From: Phoronis australis
Taxonomy: Eukaryota > Phoronida > Phoronidae
Assembly (NCBI GenBank): GCA_002633005.1
Contig: NMRA01000011.1
Coordinates: 95,400 to 159,399, forward strand
DNA length: 64,000 nucleotides
Direction: 5' to 3'
Position numbers and translations under genes: made by a program. The notes below the pieces were generated by a model. The model made no database searches. It saw nothing but the letters and a program-made list of their open reading frames with translations, and was not told the origin of the DNA. Shown one piece after another: positions 31,601 to 45,500 of this stretch (position 1 is its first letter; every line of letters starts with the position of its first letter).

Positions 31601-34600
31601 CCTCCTAACAAACATCGCATTGTGTTCGCTACCCATTATGCTAGCGTTTAGAATCGTAGTTGGTTATTTTCAGTAGCAATCTTTGCACAAAGTCGTTACG
31701 AAGTGCCTTGGTCTCGACAAAAATCCTTTTCGTGAACGCTGTTTGCACTTCTCGTTGACAAAAAATCGTGGCACGTCGTCATAAAAACCTTGTCGTGTGC
31801 GTTGACTTAATTAATCAGCACAAACAAGATAATGAATATCTGTGCAGACAGGTAACATCCATGATTGTAATACATTCAAGTAGAGCATCACACTGGTAGT
31901 AATTTATTATGTTTGATGGACTCTAATTAATTTTTATAACCCCAAGGAGCTGTGAAGATTTCATTTCGAAAACATGTGTGATTAAGAATAAATCGATTTT
32001 CGCCTACGTGCACTGTCGTTCTGTGAGCAAAGGCCAAAGTGAGCTCAGGCTGAACATCTCGGGTGATGTTTTCGCAGCCTAAAATCTGAGGTTAAGAAAC
32101 CGCCTAAGGAGTTCCAAATGAATAAACCGCTAATTGTTTACGAAGATCTCCGATTCAGAAATCCAACAATCCCTTGGTTTTATCAGAATGTGGAATCGTC
32201 AATTCAATTACCACGCATTTTTTTCCTGATAACGACGTTACAGGCAAGCGAAATAAACATACTGAGTGTAGAGTACACTCGAAGCCACCGTCGTTTCGGC
32301 TTTCAGTGCGCAGCCGGCTTCCTGTAAGCCGAAAACACATCCGTTCCTGCCTGCATCGACTTTCTTATTTTGAAAGCCTCGCGTGAGAGGTAACTAGCCC
32401 AGAAGGTGTCGTTACTCTCGTACTTAAAAAGCTGTAAAGAATACATCAAACACCATTTGACTGTTATTTTGTGATTATTCTGTACGTAATCAATTACGTA
32501 TCGTAAACTGTATCGTATGAAAACACATGCACAGTCTGTAGGATATTGAACGAACTAACGCCAGCTCAGTGTATGTGGAGAGTCAACTTGCAAGGGTGGG
32601 AATCAACGTGAAATTAATTCATTTTCATCATTACATGAATTTCTGGTTTGCGCTGACATCAACCAATGTACATGTACAGGCAAGGTCCAGATACACTGGC
32701 CACTATCTTTTGCGACGCCAAGCCAGAGGGGCTGGTCAGCGATAATCATTCAAAACGCGTTTCCTTGGACGAACTGGCTTAATGGAGCGTTGCGAGCATG
32801 GCATCAAACGTAATAAACAACTTTGCCTAACAAAGTATGAGACTGGTTTTTGAAAAACTACAAACTTTTTAAGAATCAATGATTCCACAAATATGTAGAG
32901 CATATAAAGCAACCGAAGTTTGTGTTCGAATCACAAAAATCGGTTCAGTGTAACTGGTTAACGCACATCAAAATAAAATTGACTTAAACTGCTTGACTGA
33001 TGAGGAAAGCAGTCCGTGCTCAATTATCTTCACCTGTCGAGTAGACTCGTGCTGTTTTCATCAAAAAATGTCATGGGGAAATGAGCCGTTTGGACATGTC
33101 GGATAATGAGTCAATCCCAGGGACAATTTCATGTTATGATGACCAATCGAGAACCAGATTAGATTCAGATCCATCTAGTCTCTACTATGCGAGCAAATTT
33201 TATACCAGCTCATTGTGCAATAGCAGGAGCTGGTTCCCCTGCAGCTATGTCCACTATGACTCATAGCCATATACAATTTGCATTTTTCACATTACTCATT
33301 CTATATGCGCGCATACACGCACAAACAAACATGTATACACATGTCATTATCAATTACGCATTAACATTGTGTTAAAAATATGAGCACTGCCACAGAAATA
33401 GCTTTCGCACTATATCCAGGTTCTCATTCACTCTCTCGCATACATTCACTAGCAATGCTGAGCTCACTATAAGAGAATGAGACACATTGTGCAATGCTCG
33501 CTTGACGTCTGTCAGTAAAGCCAGGATTCCGTCGCCACGCGGTTTCCCAAACTGGAGTCCGGATACCAAACCACTGAGTCACATTGTCTCCTCAAACAGT
33601 TTGTTCAACATGATGTATTGTGTGGAGTGTTGACATGTAATACGTATTCTTTTTTACAAATGTGTCCAAAGTGTCTGGTTTATTTTATACATTTGTAAGT
33701 ATCTAGAATGCTACTGGTACCATAAGTCAGTCTGCCAACATTAGTGTGTGGTAAACTTAAAGACTGGATTTACGCATTAGGGGCGTCCGAGCGAAGTTTG
33801 AATTTGTTGGAATGCCACGGCCAATGTCTCTACAGAGCTGCGACAAGGAAAATGTGATATTGTCAAGATGCATGTAAGCATGGGATTGGCATCTGCAGCA
33901 TGTTCAGATAAAATGGTTTGAATCGCCGAAACGTTAACGTGACAAAAAGGCCCTGTCGTATGTCAGTGATTTGTCTTATCAACACTGAAGTCACGTGTCT
34001 AATCGGTTCGAGCAGCTCCGCACGATAGCGGCCTGTAATTCCTTTTTTTCGAGGGCATACCTTTTACCTGGGAAAGCCTTGCGCACACCCATAGGCGGCA
34101 CTGTGATAAGGGAAATACTCTTTGCGGAACCCAACAACGAATGCTCATGAGAGCGGAATCTGGAAAATGGGGTTGACTGATGTCTCAGTAATTAGTGTAA
34201 GTAATACAACATAAACAAAATCGCTCCTAATTGCTCAGACTAATCACTCATGCATTCGTTGCTCAAGAAACAAAACAATTCCCAGTTGAAGTAGCGTATT
34301 TGACAGTACGAATTTGACAATTTAGAACGTTCTCGTAAATGTTTTCTGTTATTTTATTACTTTTTGGGTCAGATAAACAGATTGATCACTTGCATGTTTG
34401 CATGCGAGCTCTTATATGTAAACGAATGGCTTATCCGTTTATTGTATAAAGTTATGCCGTTTGTTTGTACAGTAACGACCATGTCCTATAAAGGTAGTTA
34501 TTTATTGCGATTTTGAAAAAGTGCAAGCGTGGATGCGAATAGACAAACGTCACTCTAGGGTATTTCTCATTATGTCATATAAAGACTAATGTGTAAGTTC

Positions 34601-36419
34601 TCAAGAATTTTGACACCGAGATGGAAGTGAATGAGAACCGAATAAATGTAGGAGACAAGTACTTGTATAAGAATCCCATGGATTGTAACGCATGCGTGCC
34701 TTTGACAAGACTATGGTCCTTTCCTGCTCACCCAGTTTCTTTGAGACTTCAGAGTTATTCGAAGTATAGTAGTCGTTCTCTTGTCTTGGATTTGATTAAC
34801 GTCACATGAATCATTTTGGCTGACAAAAATGGCTTGTTCTGGGTTGTCCACACGGTTCGTCCATCTCCAGTACCTCAATAATCGGGGGTGCATGACATAA
34901 CAAATAAGCGCGCAGTGCACTACTGATCCAGCGTTCACTCAAAGTCCGACCATAAGGCAGATTGGACATTTGACCTGTCGTCTTCGAATAGTTCATCATG
35001 TTGTGAAAAAGCTAGTCAATTCGTGACTGATCTGCCTCCTGGTCGTCCGACCCAAATCTTCACACGGTATTTAGGTGTGGAAGTAATACCGATTGGGATT
35101 CTAATCAGACGCGTCGGTCGAACACATATGCACGTACATGTATGAAGAGCCACTATTCACGCGCGGAATTGGTTAGGCCCTATTCCACGCGTCAAAAATA
35201 GCTATTGAACGCACCTTTACTCAGTGTGCGTACTTTACTTCAGTGCCCGTACTGAATAATGTCCAATAAAAGACTACTGTCATAGGATCGAGATGTCTCC
35301 CCATCGATAGTGACTCCCATCCAGTGGGGTGTGGTTGTTGGGAGGGACCTGGGCCCCCTGAAAAGGCGTTTCAGGGGCGACGAAATCGCAATTTGAAGGC
35401 ACCGAATCACAAAATGTGTTGTTCCAAATTGTATATACAAAACGTCCACTTTTGGGGCGCATTGTTTTAGTTGTCCTAAGACGGATTTGCAGATGGGAAA
35501 TATACAGAATATTTCGCAATTGCTAATCCGACGGCAAGACAGTCGCAGTACAACGCGCCCATTTCATGATGTATGTCTTTCGTGCTTAGTGCCTTGGGAA
35601 TCCCATTCTAGACCCTTTTACTAGGTATGAGATCGAAAAACCCAAAGCTGGTCGAAACATGAGCTAACCTCTCAGAATTTACATGTACATGTAGGTAGAG
35701 AGCGTGGCATAGTCTATTACACCCATCCGTCTGTATATGACAAGGTTTGTTCCATAGGCGTCATTTTTAGATGTCTATTGTTTCTTCTATGTGAAGAGCA
35801 TTTCTCATACAGGAGCTATAAAAACACACCGACTCTGAAGCCAGTTAATCGCCACTTGGTTAGTAGCAACATCCAAGCTACCGAGTGTCTTGTTGAGTTG
35901 CAGAGAATAAAAAAGTTAAAAACAATAAATTCGATTCAAGTTGAGATCTACAATGCAATAATATTATTATACGTGTACGAGTTTACCTCTCGAGCGATGT
36001 TTGCGGCCATGGGGGTTCTTCCATTCGTTACGGAGAGGGGAAAAGGGAGGGGGGTAAATGAAGGAAAAGGCTGGACAGGAACCACCAGTGGAAAAATACA
36101 AGAGAGATGATACATATGAGTTGCGGCATCGATCAACGAGGGAAGATAACCGTACGGTGAAATTGTTTCGAACTGGGTGTAGCAGTTAGGTTGCGATGAG
36201 ACAAGTGGAATGCGTATAGATTCACAAATAACTATCCAAAAGAGAACACAAGAGATACATGTAGGCTAAACTTGAAAAATATTGGAGAAGAATTTAACAT
36301 CTGTATGTAGCAGATAAAACTGTGTCATGCGATGGATATTTTTTTCATTGCTCTCCGACGATATGATGTTAAATGTCTAAACCCTTTACTTAACTAAAGA
36401 GCTGAAAAGTCTGGAAAGT
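28650..36419. other. Intergenic DNA without a recognisable gene
   Basis: Apart from the MITE fragment at 29060, I see no coding signal I can defend. The longest open stretches (29661-30029 plus, 35280-35519 minus) match no family I know and lack supporting splice structure. Confidence 0.5.
29060..29124. mobile_element. Truncated GGATCCGCC-like MITE end
   Basis: Only the right half is recognisable: a run of C, an A-rich block, then cggatacgcccctg. The other terminus is absent. Confidence 0.5.
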
Positions 36420-37250
36420 CAGACATTTCCGCCCACTCACTAAGGGCCTTGTTCATTGACTGGATTCCCCGCGTCAGGTTGACCTGGTTTAAAATGAGGC
36501 CGTACTCCTCTGGCAGCCGTAATCCTTGATCACAGTTCAAACCTGGGCGTCTGGTTCTAATGTAGACAGTCTCCTTGACCTTTCTTGAGTGCCATTGTTC
36601 TTTTCTGGCAAGGATTCTGGCGTGAACACTGTTAATGGTGTGATCCCCTACGCCTGTGGGTCTGTCCAGTTTGGAGCTAGTGTTCCCTCATCTTTGTCCG
36701 TAGGCTGCGTTTGGTTTTCCCCATGTATTGACAGGTGGGAACCTCCTTGCACGACACCAAAGATATAAAATCTTTGACGACACTTGGTATTCTTGTCAGC
36801 TGTGGTAGGGTCCTTCGGGTGAATCAACTTTTCCCGGATGGTGTTGATAGATTTGAAAAATGTCTTAACCCCCAGCGATTTGAAGGTTCGTGACAGTAGT
36901 TCAGAAAGATTCTGGGCGTACGGAATAGATGTGGATGGTTGTCTGAGCTCATCCCTGTGGGTGCCCTGATTGCGGTTACGTCATGCGGCCTTGTTCAAGG
37001 GTAACGCAGTTCTCTGCTCTGTTGATAAGGATGCGCACCACTAAGCGTTTGTGGTGTACGGGGTGGTTTGAGCAAAAGTTCAGGCATCGATCGGTGTGAA
37101 TGGGATTGCAGTACACATTAATCTTGGTAGAGCCGTCATCGTTAACGTGTATGCATACAACAGAGCAAAGAACGGCTTGACCAAGACCGCCGGGATGAGA
37201 TTTCTCACACACGATCTGTAGTGCTCTGACTGACAATGATTAAGCTGGGC
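36420..37250 (-). pseudogene. Penelope-like retroelement 3' end: RT tail plus GIY-YIG endonuclease (broken)
   Basis: Reading the minus strand from about 37236, the frame gives INVYCNPIHTDRCLNF and NHPVHHKRLVVRILINRAEN, the C-terminal reverse-transcriptase block of Penelope-like elements (GTP/THTDxYL, HPxxHKRSVVRTL). Next come NLSELLSRTFKSLGVKTFFK and REKLIHPKDPTTADKNTK, the linker to the nuclease. A frame-damaged stretch follows with RFYIF and GENQTQPTDK, where the GIY-YIG core is expected. The end reads DHTINSVHARILARKEQWHS, then RKVKETVYIRTRRPGLNCDQ, the conserved nuclease tail. Several frameshifts and stops make it inactive. Confidence 0.75.
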
Positions 37251-37269
37251 ACTCACCATTCCACTACAC

Positions 37270-37830
37270 TGACGTAACCACAATCAGGGCACCCACAGGG
37301 ATGAGCTCAGCCCGTCGACCCATATCCATTCCCAAGAACCTTTCTGAACAACTGTCACGCACCTTCAAATCGTGTGGTGTAAAGACACGTTTTCAAACCT
37401 ATCAACAACAGGGAAAAGTTGGTTCACCCAAATAAGGGGCCTAACCCCACACTGACAAGAAGTCTTGTGCTGTGTACCAGCTGTCGTGCAAGAGGATCCC
37501 AGCCATCAACGGGAATCCAAACGTACCCTAGGGACAAGGACGAGGGGACACTCCAAACTGGACAGAGCCACAGGCGTAGCGGAACACACACTGAACACTG
37601 ATCACACCATCGACACGTGCAATGCTAGAATACTTGCCAGAGAAGAACACTGGTACTCAAGAAAGGCCTAGAAGGCTGTCCACATTGGAACCAGACACCC
37701 CTATTTGAACAGTGATCAAGGGTTATAGCTACTAGCGCTGTGCGACCTTATTCTAATACCAGGTCAGCCTGAGGCAGGAAATCCAATAAGTGAACAAGGT
37801 CCTCAGAGAGTAGGCGGAAACGTCCACTCA
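37270..37830 (+). pseudogene. Penelope-like GIY-YIG 3' end, inverted partner (broken)
   Basis: It is a mirror copy of 36420-36984. In order it gives NLSEQLSRTFKSCGVKTRFQ, then RESKRTLGTRTRGHSKLDRA and AEHTLNTDHTIDTCNARILA, then REEHWYSRKA with a stop, then HIGTRHPYLNSDQGL. The YIGE/TKRTLGTRxxEH pattern of the GIY-YIG nuclease is clearer here than in the minus copy. It lacks the reverse-transcriptase part found upstream of the minus copy, so the two fragments face away from a 285-bp centre (36985-37269). Confidence 0.75.
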
Positions 37831-38413
37831 CCAGATGTTTATGCTTTTTAGTAAGTGAGATTTTCGGAAGAAAAAGTTTGGAAACTGAAACCGCTTAGTG
37901 ACCAAGAAACCAAAGAACTAAGGTCTTTTATAAAATTTTGCCTTAAAGAGGACTGGAAGGCAAAAAACAGACTAAATTGAATTGTTCAAAATAGTTGTCT
38001 GCCACTGAAACAGAATTCACCAGGTATTTTACGGTTTGTTCGTGACTATTTTGAATTTCTGCTGTTGTCAAAGCATTTTTCTTTTAGCTTCAAGTTCAAA
38101 AAAGCAATCGGTCAACTTCTCGTCACTTAGTCGATTTTCCTCCCACAAGGTAAAGCAATCTCCTTATTTGGTGTGGCAAGACATATACGTAAACAAAACA
38201 ATGGCGACTTCAAGCAACAGCCAGTCCAATTACGACGCACTTGATGCATGTCCCAAGTGTTTGCAGCTAGTTATAACGGTATCGCAACGTTCAAATATCT
38301 TTCAAATGCACTCGGAATTCTTTTTGGGAAATTGCTTGCTTCGCTGGATTGCCTGATGGTGTGCTTTCGACCTCAGATTCGAAGTGGCGGTCACACACGA
38401 CAATCTGCCGTTA

Positions 38414-38998
38414 TTAGGTCATCGTCATACGCTGTTTGTCGAATGACTGAAAGTGCGTGGCATTGCGTCTCTTATCATAAATATGAGGGAGATTAGAAAT
38501 TCTATGGTGACGACACAGTTTTTTTTTTCTTAGCACGTATTTCAAAAATTGTGAGCTTCGAGATTTGTTACTTGTTTGCATATTCCCTCCTAGGAGTAAG
38601 TGAATAACTCTGAACATAGTAGACATTCCGTGATGGTATTTCGTCAGGAATTCTTTAAACGATATTGTTGACAAACTGTCCGTGGTTCTTTGAAAGCTGA
38701 AACGGCGAAGCAGAAGCAGGTACCCAGGATTGGAACCAAGCGAATCCGATGTTGTAATATCGGATGCATCAAACTGTATCGGCGAAGACGAGTCCCACAG
38801 TACTAACAAGTCATTCGACTGTACAGTTCTTGCACCACCAAATGTTGTTGGAATTATCAGTGACACGCATGCGTCAAATGCATGCTTTGAATCATCTCCG
38901 CCTGGCCCCGTTAGAAACTGTAAAATGTTCTTGGCATCTTTGCGCCCACTTCGTAGCGAAATTGACAGCGAATTGAACATAGATGAAATATGTGACAT
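38414..38998 (-). other. Longest unassigned open frame (194 codons), opposite a second open frame
   Basis: The minus strand is open for 194 codons. It contains NILQFLTGPGGDDSKHAFDA and SLIIPTTFGGARTVQ, which match nothing I recognise. The plus strand of the same DNA is also open, from about 38718 to a TAA at 39033-39035 (SESDVVISDASNC...EICDIAALGYTC). At most one is coding. A short plus-strand candidate first exon lies at 38201-38278 (ATG in good context, donor GTATCG), but its phase does not fit any acceptor I can see. Confidence 0.25.
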
Positions 38999-41900
38999 TG
39001 CGGCATTGGGTTATACCTGCAGAAGCGTCAAGTAATGCTTTCGTTGTCAGTAACATGCATACGTCTAAGTTGTAATGTAGATCAAGGACTAGAATCGAAT
39101 CAGCCTCCACTTGCAAAACTAGTACAAGTATCCACGATTATAAAACAGTAACGGTAAATATACGTGCATATGCAGATGCATCCAATACCGCCATAGATAA
39201 CAATAACTTGAGCTATGCTGTGCTAGGACCCTTAGACCTCTTGTTCTTCCTTGAAAACGTTAGATCCAATTAACGTCATAGGTCAGGGCAACGTTTCCAA
39301 TACCTAAAAATTGATATTTAGAAATCAGAGCCGAGCCAGACAGGAGAAACACTCGTGTGTCCGGGAAAGAGATGATCGGACAAAATCAGCATACTGCTTC
39401 CATGAAAACACTCCCTCCTTAAGAAGGTTGTCGTTCGGCTTAACCATTGATTCTCTGTTCTCCATTCCATGTCAGTCTGCTGGGTTCTCCCCTTTTTCTT
39501 GGTATAGAGTGCAACTAGTCTACACTACATTGAAAAGGATTTTGAGAAGATGGAAATTCGAGTCTGAGTTTGGAGACTGAATCCGGCACGGACCCCAAGT
39601 TCATCATGCCATGCATGCTTGCGCTTCATACACATGCACTAAAAAGGATAGCAAACCCGGTTTCGGCCTTTTGTCAGATACTAAAAACGAGTTTCCGACC
39701 CATTTCTCTGAAACAAAGTAACTCTCGACAACACTCAAAAGTTAGGAGGAAAGCTTAAAATCTCCTAAAGTGTTCTATTATGGGTTAGCTAGACACACGC
39801 TTTTGGCGAATTACACGGCGACTGTGGGAAAAGACCACCTACCAAGGTCCATAATATCCAGTTTGTGAGATGGGATAGGGAGTATGAGGTTGTAGTTGAT
39901 TTCTATCATTGCCGTACAAGATTGACGCCAATGATGCAATATCACGTGATAGAACGAGGATTCGTTGAAATCACCAAAACATCGTTCAGTTCGGGTACAA
40001 ATTGCATTGGATATAAGAAACCACGATGCTGTAAAACAACGAATACGCAGTAGAGTTGTGACCATTCGTACGGAATCGGTGATTTAACAAGTCCGTGAGT
40101 TATATTCATAATTAGCGCCATTAAATTGAATCACTGCCAATGTGTCTTTTTCCTAGTTTCGTGGAAAATAAAAATGTGTTGATTCCATTTCATTACTTGT
40201 GATTTGTTGGCCGTCAGCGTACATTCTGGCCAAACATAATTGCAGGATCACAGAAAACACTTCATATTCACATTTTTGCAATTACACTCATGGCAACGAC
40301 AACGACACACAAACCAGAGTTACCCGTATTTACGTTTACGTAGTTCTTGAACTCATTGTAAGTGTTGCTTGTTAGCGTGCGGTGGATGGGGACACATTTT
40401 TTCACCTGCACCAAAACCCCATCCCCCACATCGCCACTTTTCCATCGATTCATTCGGTTTGGTTTTGTAGATGCCAAAGAGTCCAATGATTAAGATGACG
40501 GTCCACTTTCAGTATACACCTATTGAGACAAAGTACTCGCACTAAAAGTATACATGTGAGTACGCCTACCGCAACATCCCTGTTCTTCCTAATCCTGCGC
40601 ATTTCGGTAGTAACGCAGCAGTGTTGCCGCTCACCGGTAACGCATACCACTACTTGCAGTTGTCATAAATCACACTTTCCTTCTAAATGTAGGCTAAGCA
40701 CATGTATCGTAGTTTTTCAAGATGACGCAGTTTTCTGCAGTGCGGCTCAACGATTAACTCGCGACTGCCAAAATACGAAATTCTAAAACAACCGCAGTTT
40801 CAAACGGTATATTTTAGCGATATTGACGTGACACGTCCATGGCCAACCCAGTGGATGGTGATGCTGCCTTCAATTTCCTGGATCAGCCTCCGCTGGGATT
40901 AGCGCAGGCCAAATTGGACCATCAATCAGGTATTCATTGAAAGAATAATGCCTTCTACCCAGAAGTAACGTCTTAGACCATTCAACATGTCAAGCAGAGA
41001 TTAATCGCCCTGTTGAAGCTGTGCATGTAATTTGCATACGAAATTTGATGCCGTCTGCCCTCCAGTGTTTGTCTACACCATGCTCATTTCTGTATGGAAA
41101 ATGTCATTTGATGCCTGGTGAAAAGAATGCCCCATTTTTGATAATCAATCCATCAGTAGACCTTGCATACAACGGTTTACAGTAGCCTCTTAAGTCAATA
41201 TGCTTCGACGTAAAACAGCTTTTGATCAAGTAAAAACTCTCCCGGTAAAATTTAGCTACAATGTGAAACACACATCGTCCGGATAGTGATCTTTTGGTCA
41301 ATCGATTCACTAGTTAAATTCATCTAACTTCTATTGATTTTATCATATCTCCTATGAAACTGACAAGTTGGGCGTGGAAGATTATAAGCACATAAATAAA
41401 AAATGACGTGTTTCTTTGCCATTATTTTGATGGTCGGTAAATGTAGTTTGGCCAAGTTCTTAATGGACTAGGACGTGCTAGAGGCGCATTAAGCTTCGTA
41501 CAGATAATTTGTTCGCAGAAGAATTCGTCCAAAGTATGTGCAAGTTGTACGGTGGTCAAAAGAAGACGTGGGGTTTTTATGACATTCCAAAAAAAAATCG
41601 GGTTTTTGCAATTTCTGCTTTTCACCACCCAAGTGGAAGTGTTTTCAAATGGTGAGAAATTTTAAAAATTACAAAAATAAACCAAAAATGTACAAATGTC
41701 TGAAAAATGCTTGTGACGGTGTTCTGGTGACTATTTCATATTTACGTGAAGTGGCTTCCTTAAGCAACAGTTACAACATTTTAAAGGGAACAGCACTTTC
41801 TTAACCGCAGACGTTTACGAGAGAGTGGGGCCGGCTTGTTTCTCTGTAATAGGACCTGAGAGTGGAGACGACTTAATTCTCTGAAGTAGGGCCGTCCCGG

Positions 41901-42769
41901 ATTACACAGTGCAGCGATAGAACTCTTCGCAGGTTAGAAAGCGTTTTGTTTTCCACGCCTGTTTTGCTAGATTCATGCCATACGCATTTTTACAGGTCAC
42001 GTCAGAAATTGCCGATGTGTACAGCCGTGGAAATATTTCCGGTTGAACCATTTAAAAGTACCGGAATAGAAAAGATGTTTTCAAAAAAGAAGATTCTGCA
42101 AGGTTAAGAATTAACGAACATGCTTTATCCAGCTGCTCCGCGTTTTCTTATCTTTGATTGATGTCGGGAAAACAAAGAACTTGGCATCACGCAACCACAC
42201 ACATTCGTTAAATTTATTTAACTTTCGTTCTTAATGTATATCTATACAGAAGTGGCAAGGGCTAGAAAAAAGATGACGGAAATTGGAAATTACATTAGGT
42301 CTAATTTAGTTTCAACTGGAAAATACCGGTCAGTTGTAGAACACATGTGATTAATATACATTACATGTATGCTAATCTGTTTGGTTAACGTGACAGCTTC
42401 TGAGTTTAAGAAGTTAGTGCTGTTGATTTTTTCCGGTTTGAACAAATGTGTTAGTGCAAGGGAATAAGCTACCGCCATGCTGTTTGTCTTCCATTTGGAG
42501 TACTTGCTGGGTTACCCGAGTACTGTGACGTCACACTTCCGGACACCATTGGTAGCTAAAAAACAGTGCGCGACTTGTTAATCATCAAAGGGCCCCAATG
42601 AAGAAAGGGCTCTCTTCATGATTGGGTCCATTTCAAAAACGCATTATGCAGATTCTTGATCGATGGGATTCTTGTTGTTATAATAAGCTTTGACCAGAAC
42701 TATAAAAATCCATTGTGGTTTTGTGATTTTATAATACACCGCCAATTCTCTTGGTTGCCGGTCTGTCAG

Positions 42770-42861
42770 ACATTCGCCTCGCAGGTTCCCTACGTGCCTA
42801 GCCAGCACGCTGGCTACCGACCACCTAGCGGCATGCAGGGAACCAGCGAGGACATTCGCCT
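42770..42861. repeat. Compact palindrome bounded by an 11-bp direct repeat
   Basis: The arms cctcgcaggttccct (42777-42791) and agggaaccagcgagg (42837-42851) pair at 14 of 15 positions. A second palindrome, tagccagcacgctggcta (42799-42816), lies inside. The word gacattcgcct occurs at 42769-42779 and 42851-42861, on either side. Confidence 0.75.
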
Positions 42862-45445
42862 GAAATCAGCAGGCCCGTGACTATAATGATTAATGCTGCA
42901 TTCCGCCTCGTCGGTTTAGAAAGTCGAATCAAGCCTTTTACTCTGATAAACTCGGTCGCATAATAGTCCAGTGCCGTGATTGGAGTCCATCTCCGTCGCA
43001 AACAACAACATTGAAACTATCATCTGCTAAGCACAATTAGCTATATATAATCTATCTCACTGCTTATGCACACCGGAAAATAGCGAATTCAACAACGGCG
43101 TATGGCAACGCCTGCATTGCCTGTGATTTGACTTGATAATAAGAACCCTACCACGGCAGAAATATCATGAGACCGATTTTGGGGAGTAAAAGGCATAATA
43201 AGATTTTCGTTTTTAGCCAGTTACATGGGCGGCGCAGCAATGAAATACATGTAAGTGGGTGTTTACCCACCCCCACCCCAGCCCCTTATGGTGGGCCTCC
43301 CATGAGTTATAGAGAAGAAAATGCATGAGCTTTAAGTACCGAGAAATTTATTGACAGTGCTGTAGAGGTAAAATTCGTGGTAAGTAGGTGCCCAAAGCCT
43401 ACCGTATCACATTGGGCACTGAACGTAACTTATGGTGCGTAGGCGCTAAGTTCAAATGCCAAAAGGTAGTTGGCTGCACCTACGTGCGCCTACGCTCCAC
43501 TACAGCACTGTTTATTGAGTGGGATTGAGCTTCGGCAGCAGAACGTTAGGCTGCGACCGCGGGCATATTTCAAGTTCATTTCTGCGCTGGAGATGACCTC
43601 GAGAGTTTACATTTCTGTCTCATATTTGTCCCCTTTGACGGTATTTATTGAAAGCATACATGTAAAGACGTTCATAGGAATGGTGTCATTTGTATATTAA
43701 GGAGGACCCGGCATACTAGTCTACAGGTGTGTCCCTGATATTTTTCTCCTACGGTGCCTCTTCGTTCCAATAACCATTGGTCGGCTGACTCTGACTACAG
43801 AAACATTTTGATATCAACAACCGATTTCACGATTTTATGCTTTGGTTATAATTAACGAGAAAAGTTGGGTACGCAGGTCTACAATTTGTACAGATGAACC
43901 CAAGCTGCTCACAGTATTTATTCATGAAGGTCTAGGTATTTGGGATCCCAACTATGACCCCTGGGACCATATTGCGAACGAACATTTGAACCGTGTGTGG
44001 TGTACATGTACAGCTCCTGATATAGCTGAAACGTTTTTCATGCCAGTACAGTTATAATCTATCAGTGGGACCTGCTTGTACGGACCAAGGTTTGCCAAAC
44101 AACGTCATTGTAATAAGCGACAGACGACGCATTTACATGTAACACATGCATATATGAAGTCTACATTTTCGAAATTATCTTTGCGAAACTGTTATGATCA
44201 AAATAACGAAGCAGTCTCTCCAAGTTTCCCCAGATATGCCTCTTGTCATTTTAAAACGCCGTTTTTCATCTTCCAAATATTTTTTTGCGATGTCATCGTC
44301 TCGTTCAATTTAAGCACTGTGACATCCTACAGTACAGTGTACCTCCCATGGATCTGACCCTATGGGTTGTCATTTCATATCGTTTCATTTCGTTCATAGA
44401 ATCGAGTTTAGTGCCCATTATACTTTACTGTTGAAGTAATAAACCACAAGCCATTTATTGAACATTTGATCTTCTACTTAAGCGATTTCGTAACAATCAA
44501 AACCTCCTTACGTCATGTTTGTTGTTTTTAATTGTATAAGCTTATATAAGTTTAGGTTCATCTCTTGCTCTCTTCCTTGCTAACAGGAACATTGTGTTGC
44601 TACAGCTTCCTCTCCAACACTGACGTTGAAAATCCAGGATTAGTACACACTTGCTACCGACGCTGTTGTTTGTAAACTAATTCCGTAACCATGGTAACAG
44701 CTACTTTTCGCCAGCGACATCCTGGCGGCATTCAATGATTCCATTTTAACTCGCCCCCCATCGACTATTAGTGTCATTTGCGCAGGGCAACGACATCTAT
44801 TTGATCAGGAACTGTGGTACTTGTGACGTGTGATTGTCTACTTGTTAGGTGAGTTGTTTTTCAAAATCATTTTAAGCTTTGACAACAGAAAAGGACAAAG
44901 CTAGAACGTAATTGGATTTCCAGCGCATTATTTGTTGCGGGTTTCGTTTAGGCTGCGCAGAGCCCATAAAATCTTTCAAGGGGTGAGCCCGCTTCGAGGT
45001 GTAAAACCCACCCGCAGACAACCCCACGTCTGTGCTCATTTCTATACGTGCAAGTTTTCATACCCGTTGTAGAGTATCAAATAGCTAACGCCCACAATTG
45101 CGATTTTTGTTATTTCTCTCCTGGTGAAAAACGTTTACTTTGATGCATTGTTTATTTTGTATATTGGTTTGGTGTACAACAACATGGCCATTTTCCAATA
45201 TTTTGTACATGTATTTACTGAAACAGGGTTAACAACCTCGTAAGTTTAACCATCCTCCAAGAGGTTGGTCATTTAACCCTGTCTAAGCTCTCATAAGTTT
45301 CCTTTAGTGGTTTCATTAATTGATACAAACTCACAAACAAAACCACCTCACAAGTCGAAGGAATTTTTTTCTTTTCTCTTCGATCAATCGAATCAGGCGA
45401 AACATTTATTTTATCTTCATAAAAAAGGTTTATTACGTTTATTAT

Positions 45446-45452
45446 CATCATT

Positions 45453-45499
<47 letters not shown>

Positions 45500-45500
45500 T
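45446..45500. repeat. (ATC)n microsatellite
   Basis: Sixteen or more near-perfect tcatca units occur at 45446-45500, bordered by tta-type variants. It produces homopolymeric Met, His or Ser frames that are not genes. Confidence 0.97.

Noticed and set aside
38201-38278. First exon joined to the 38.7 kb plus-strand frame
   Set aside because: The donor is phase 0, but the visible acceptors before the downstream frame require a different phase.
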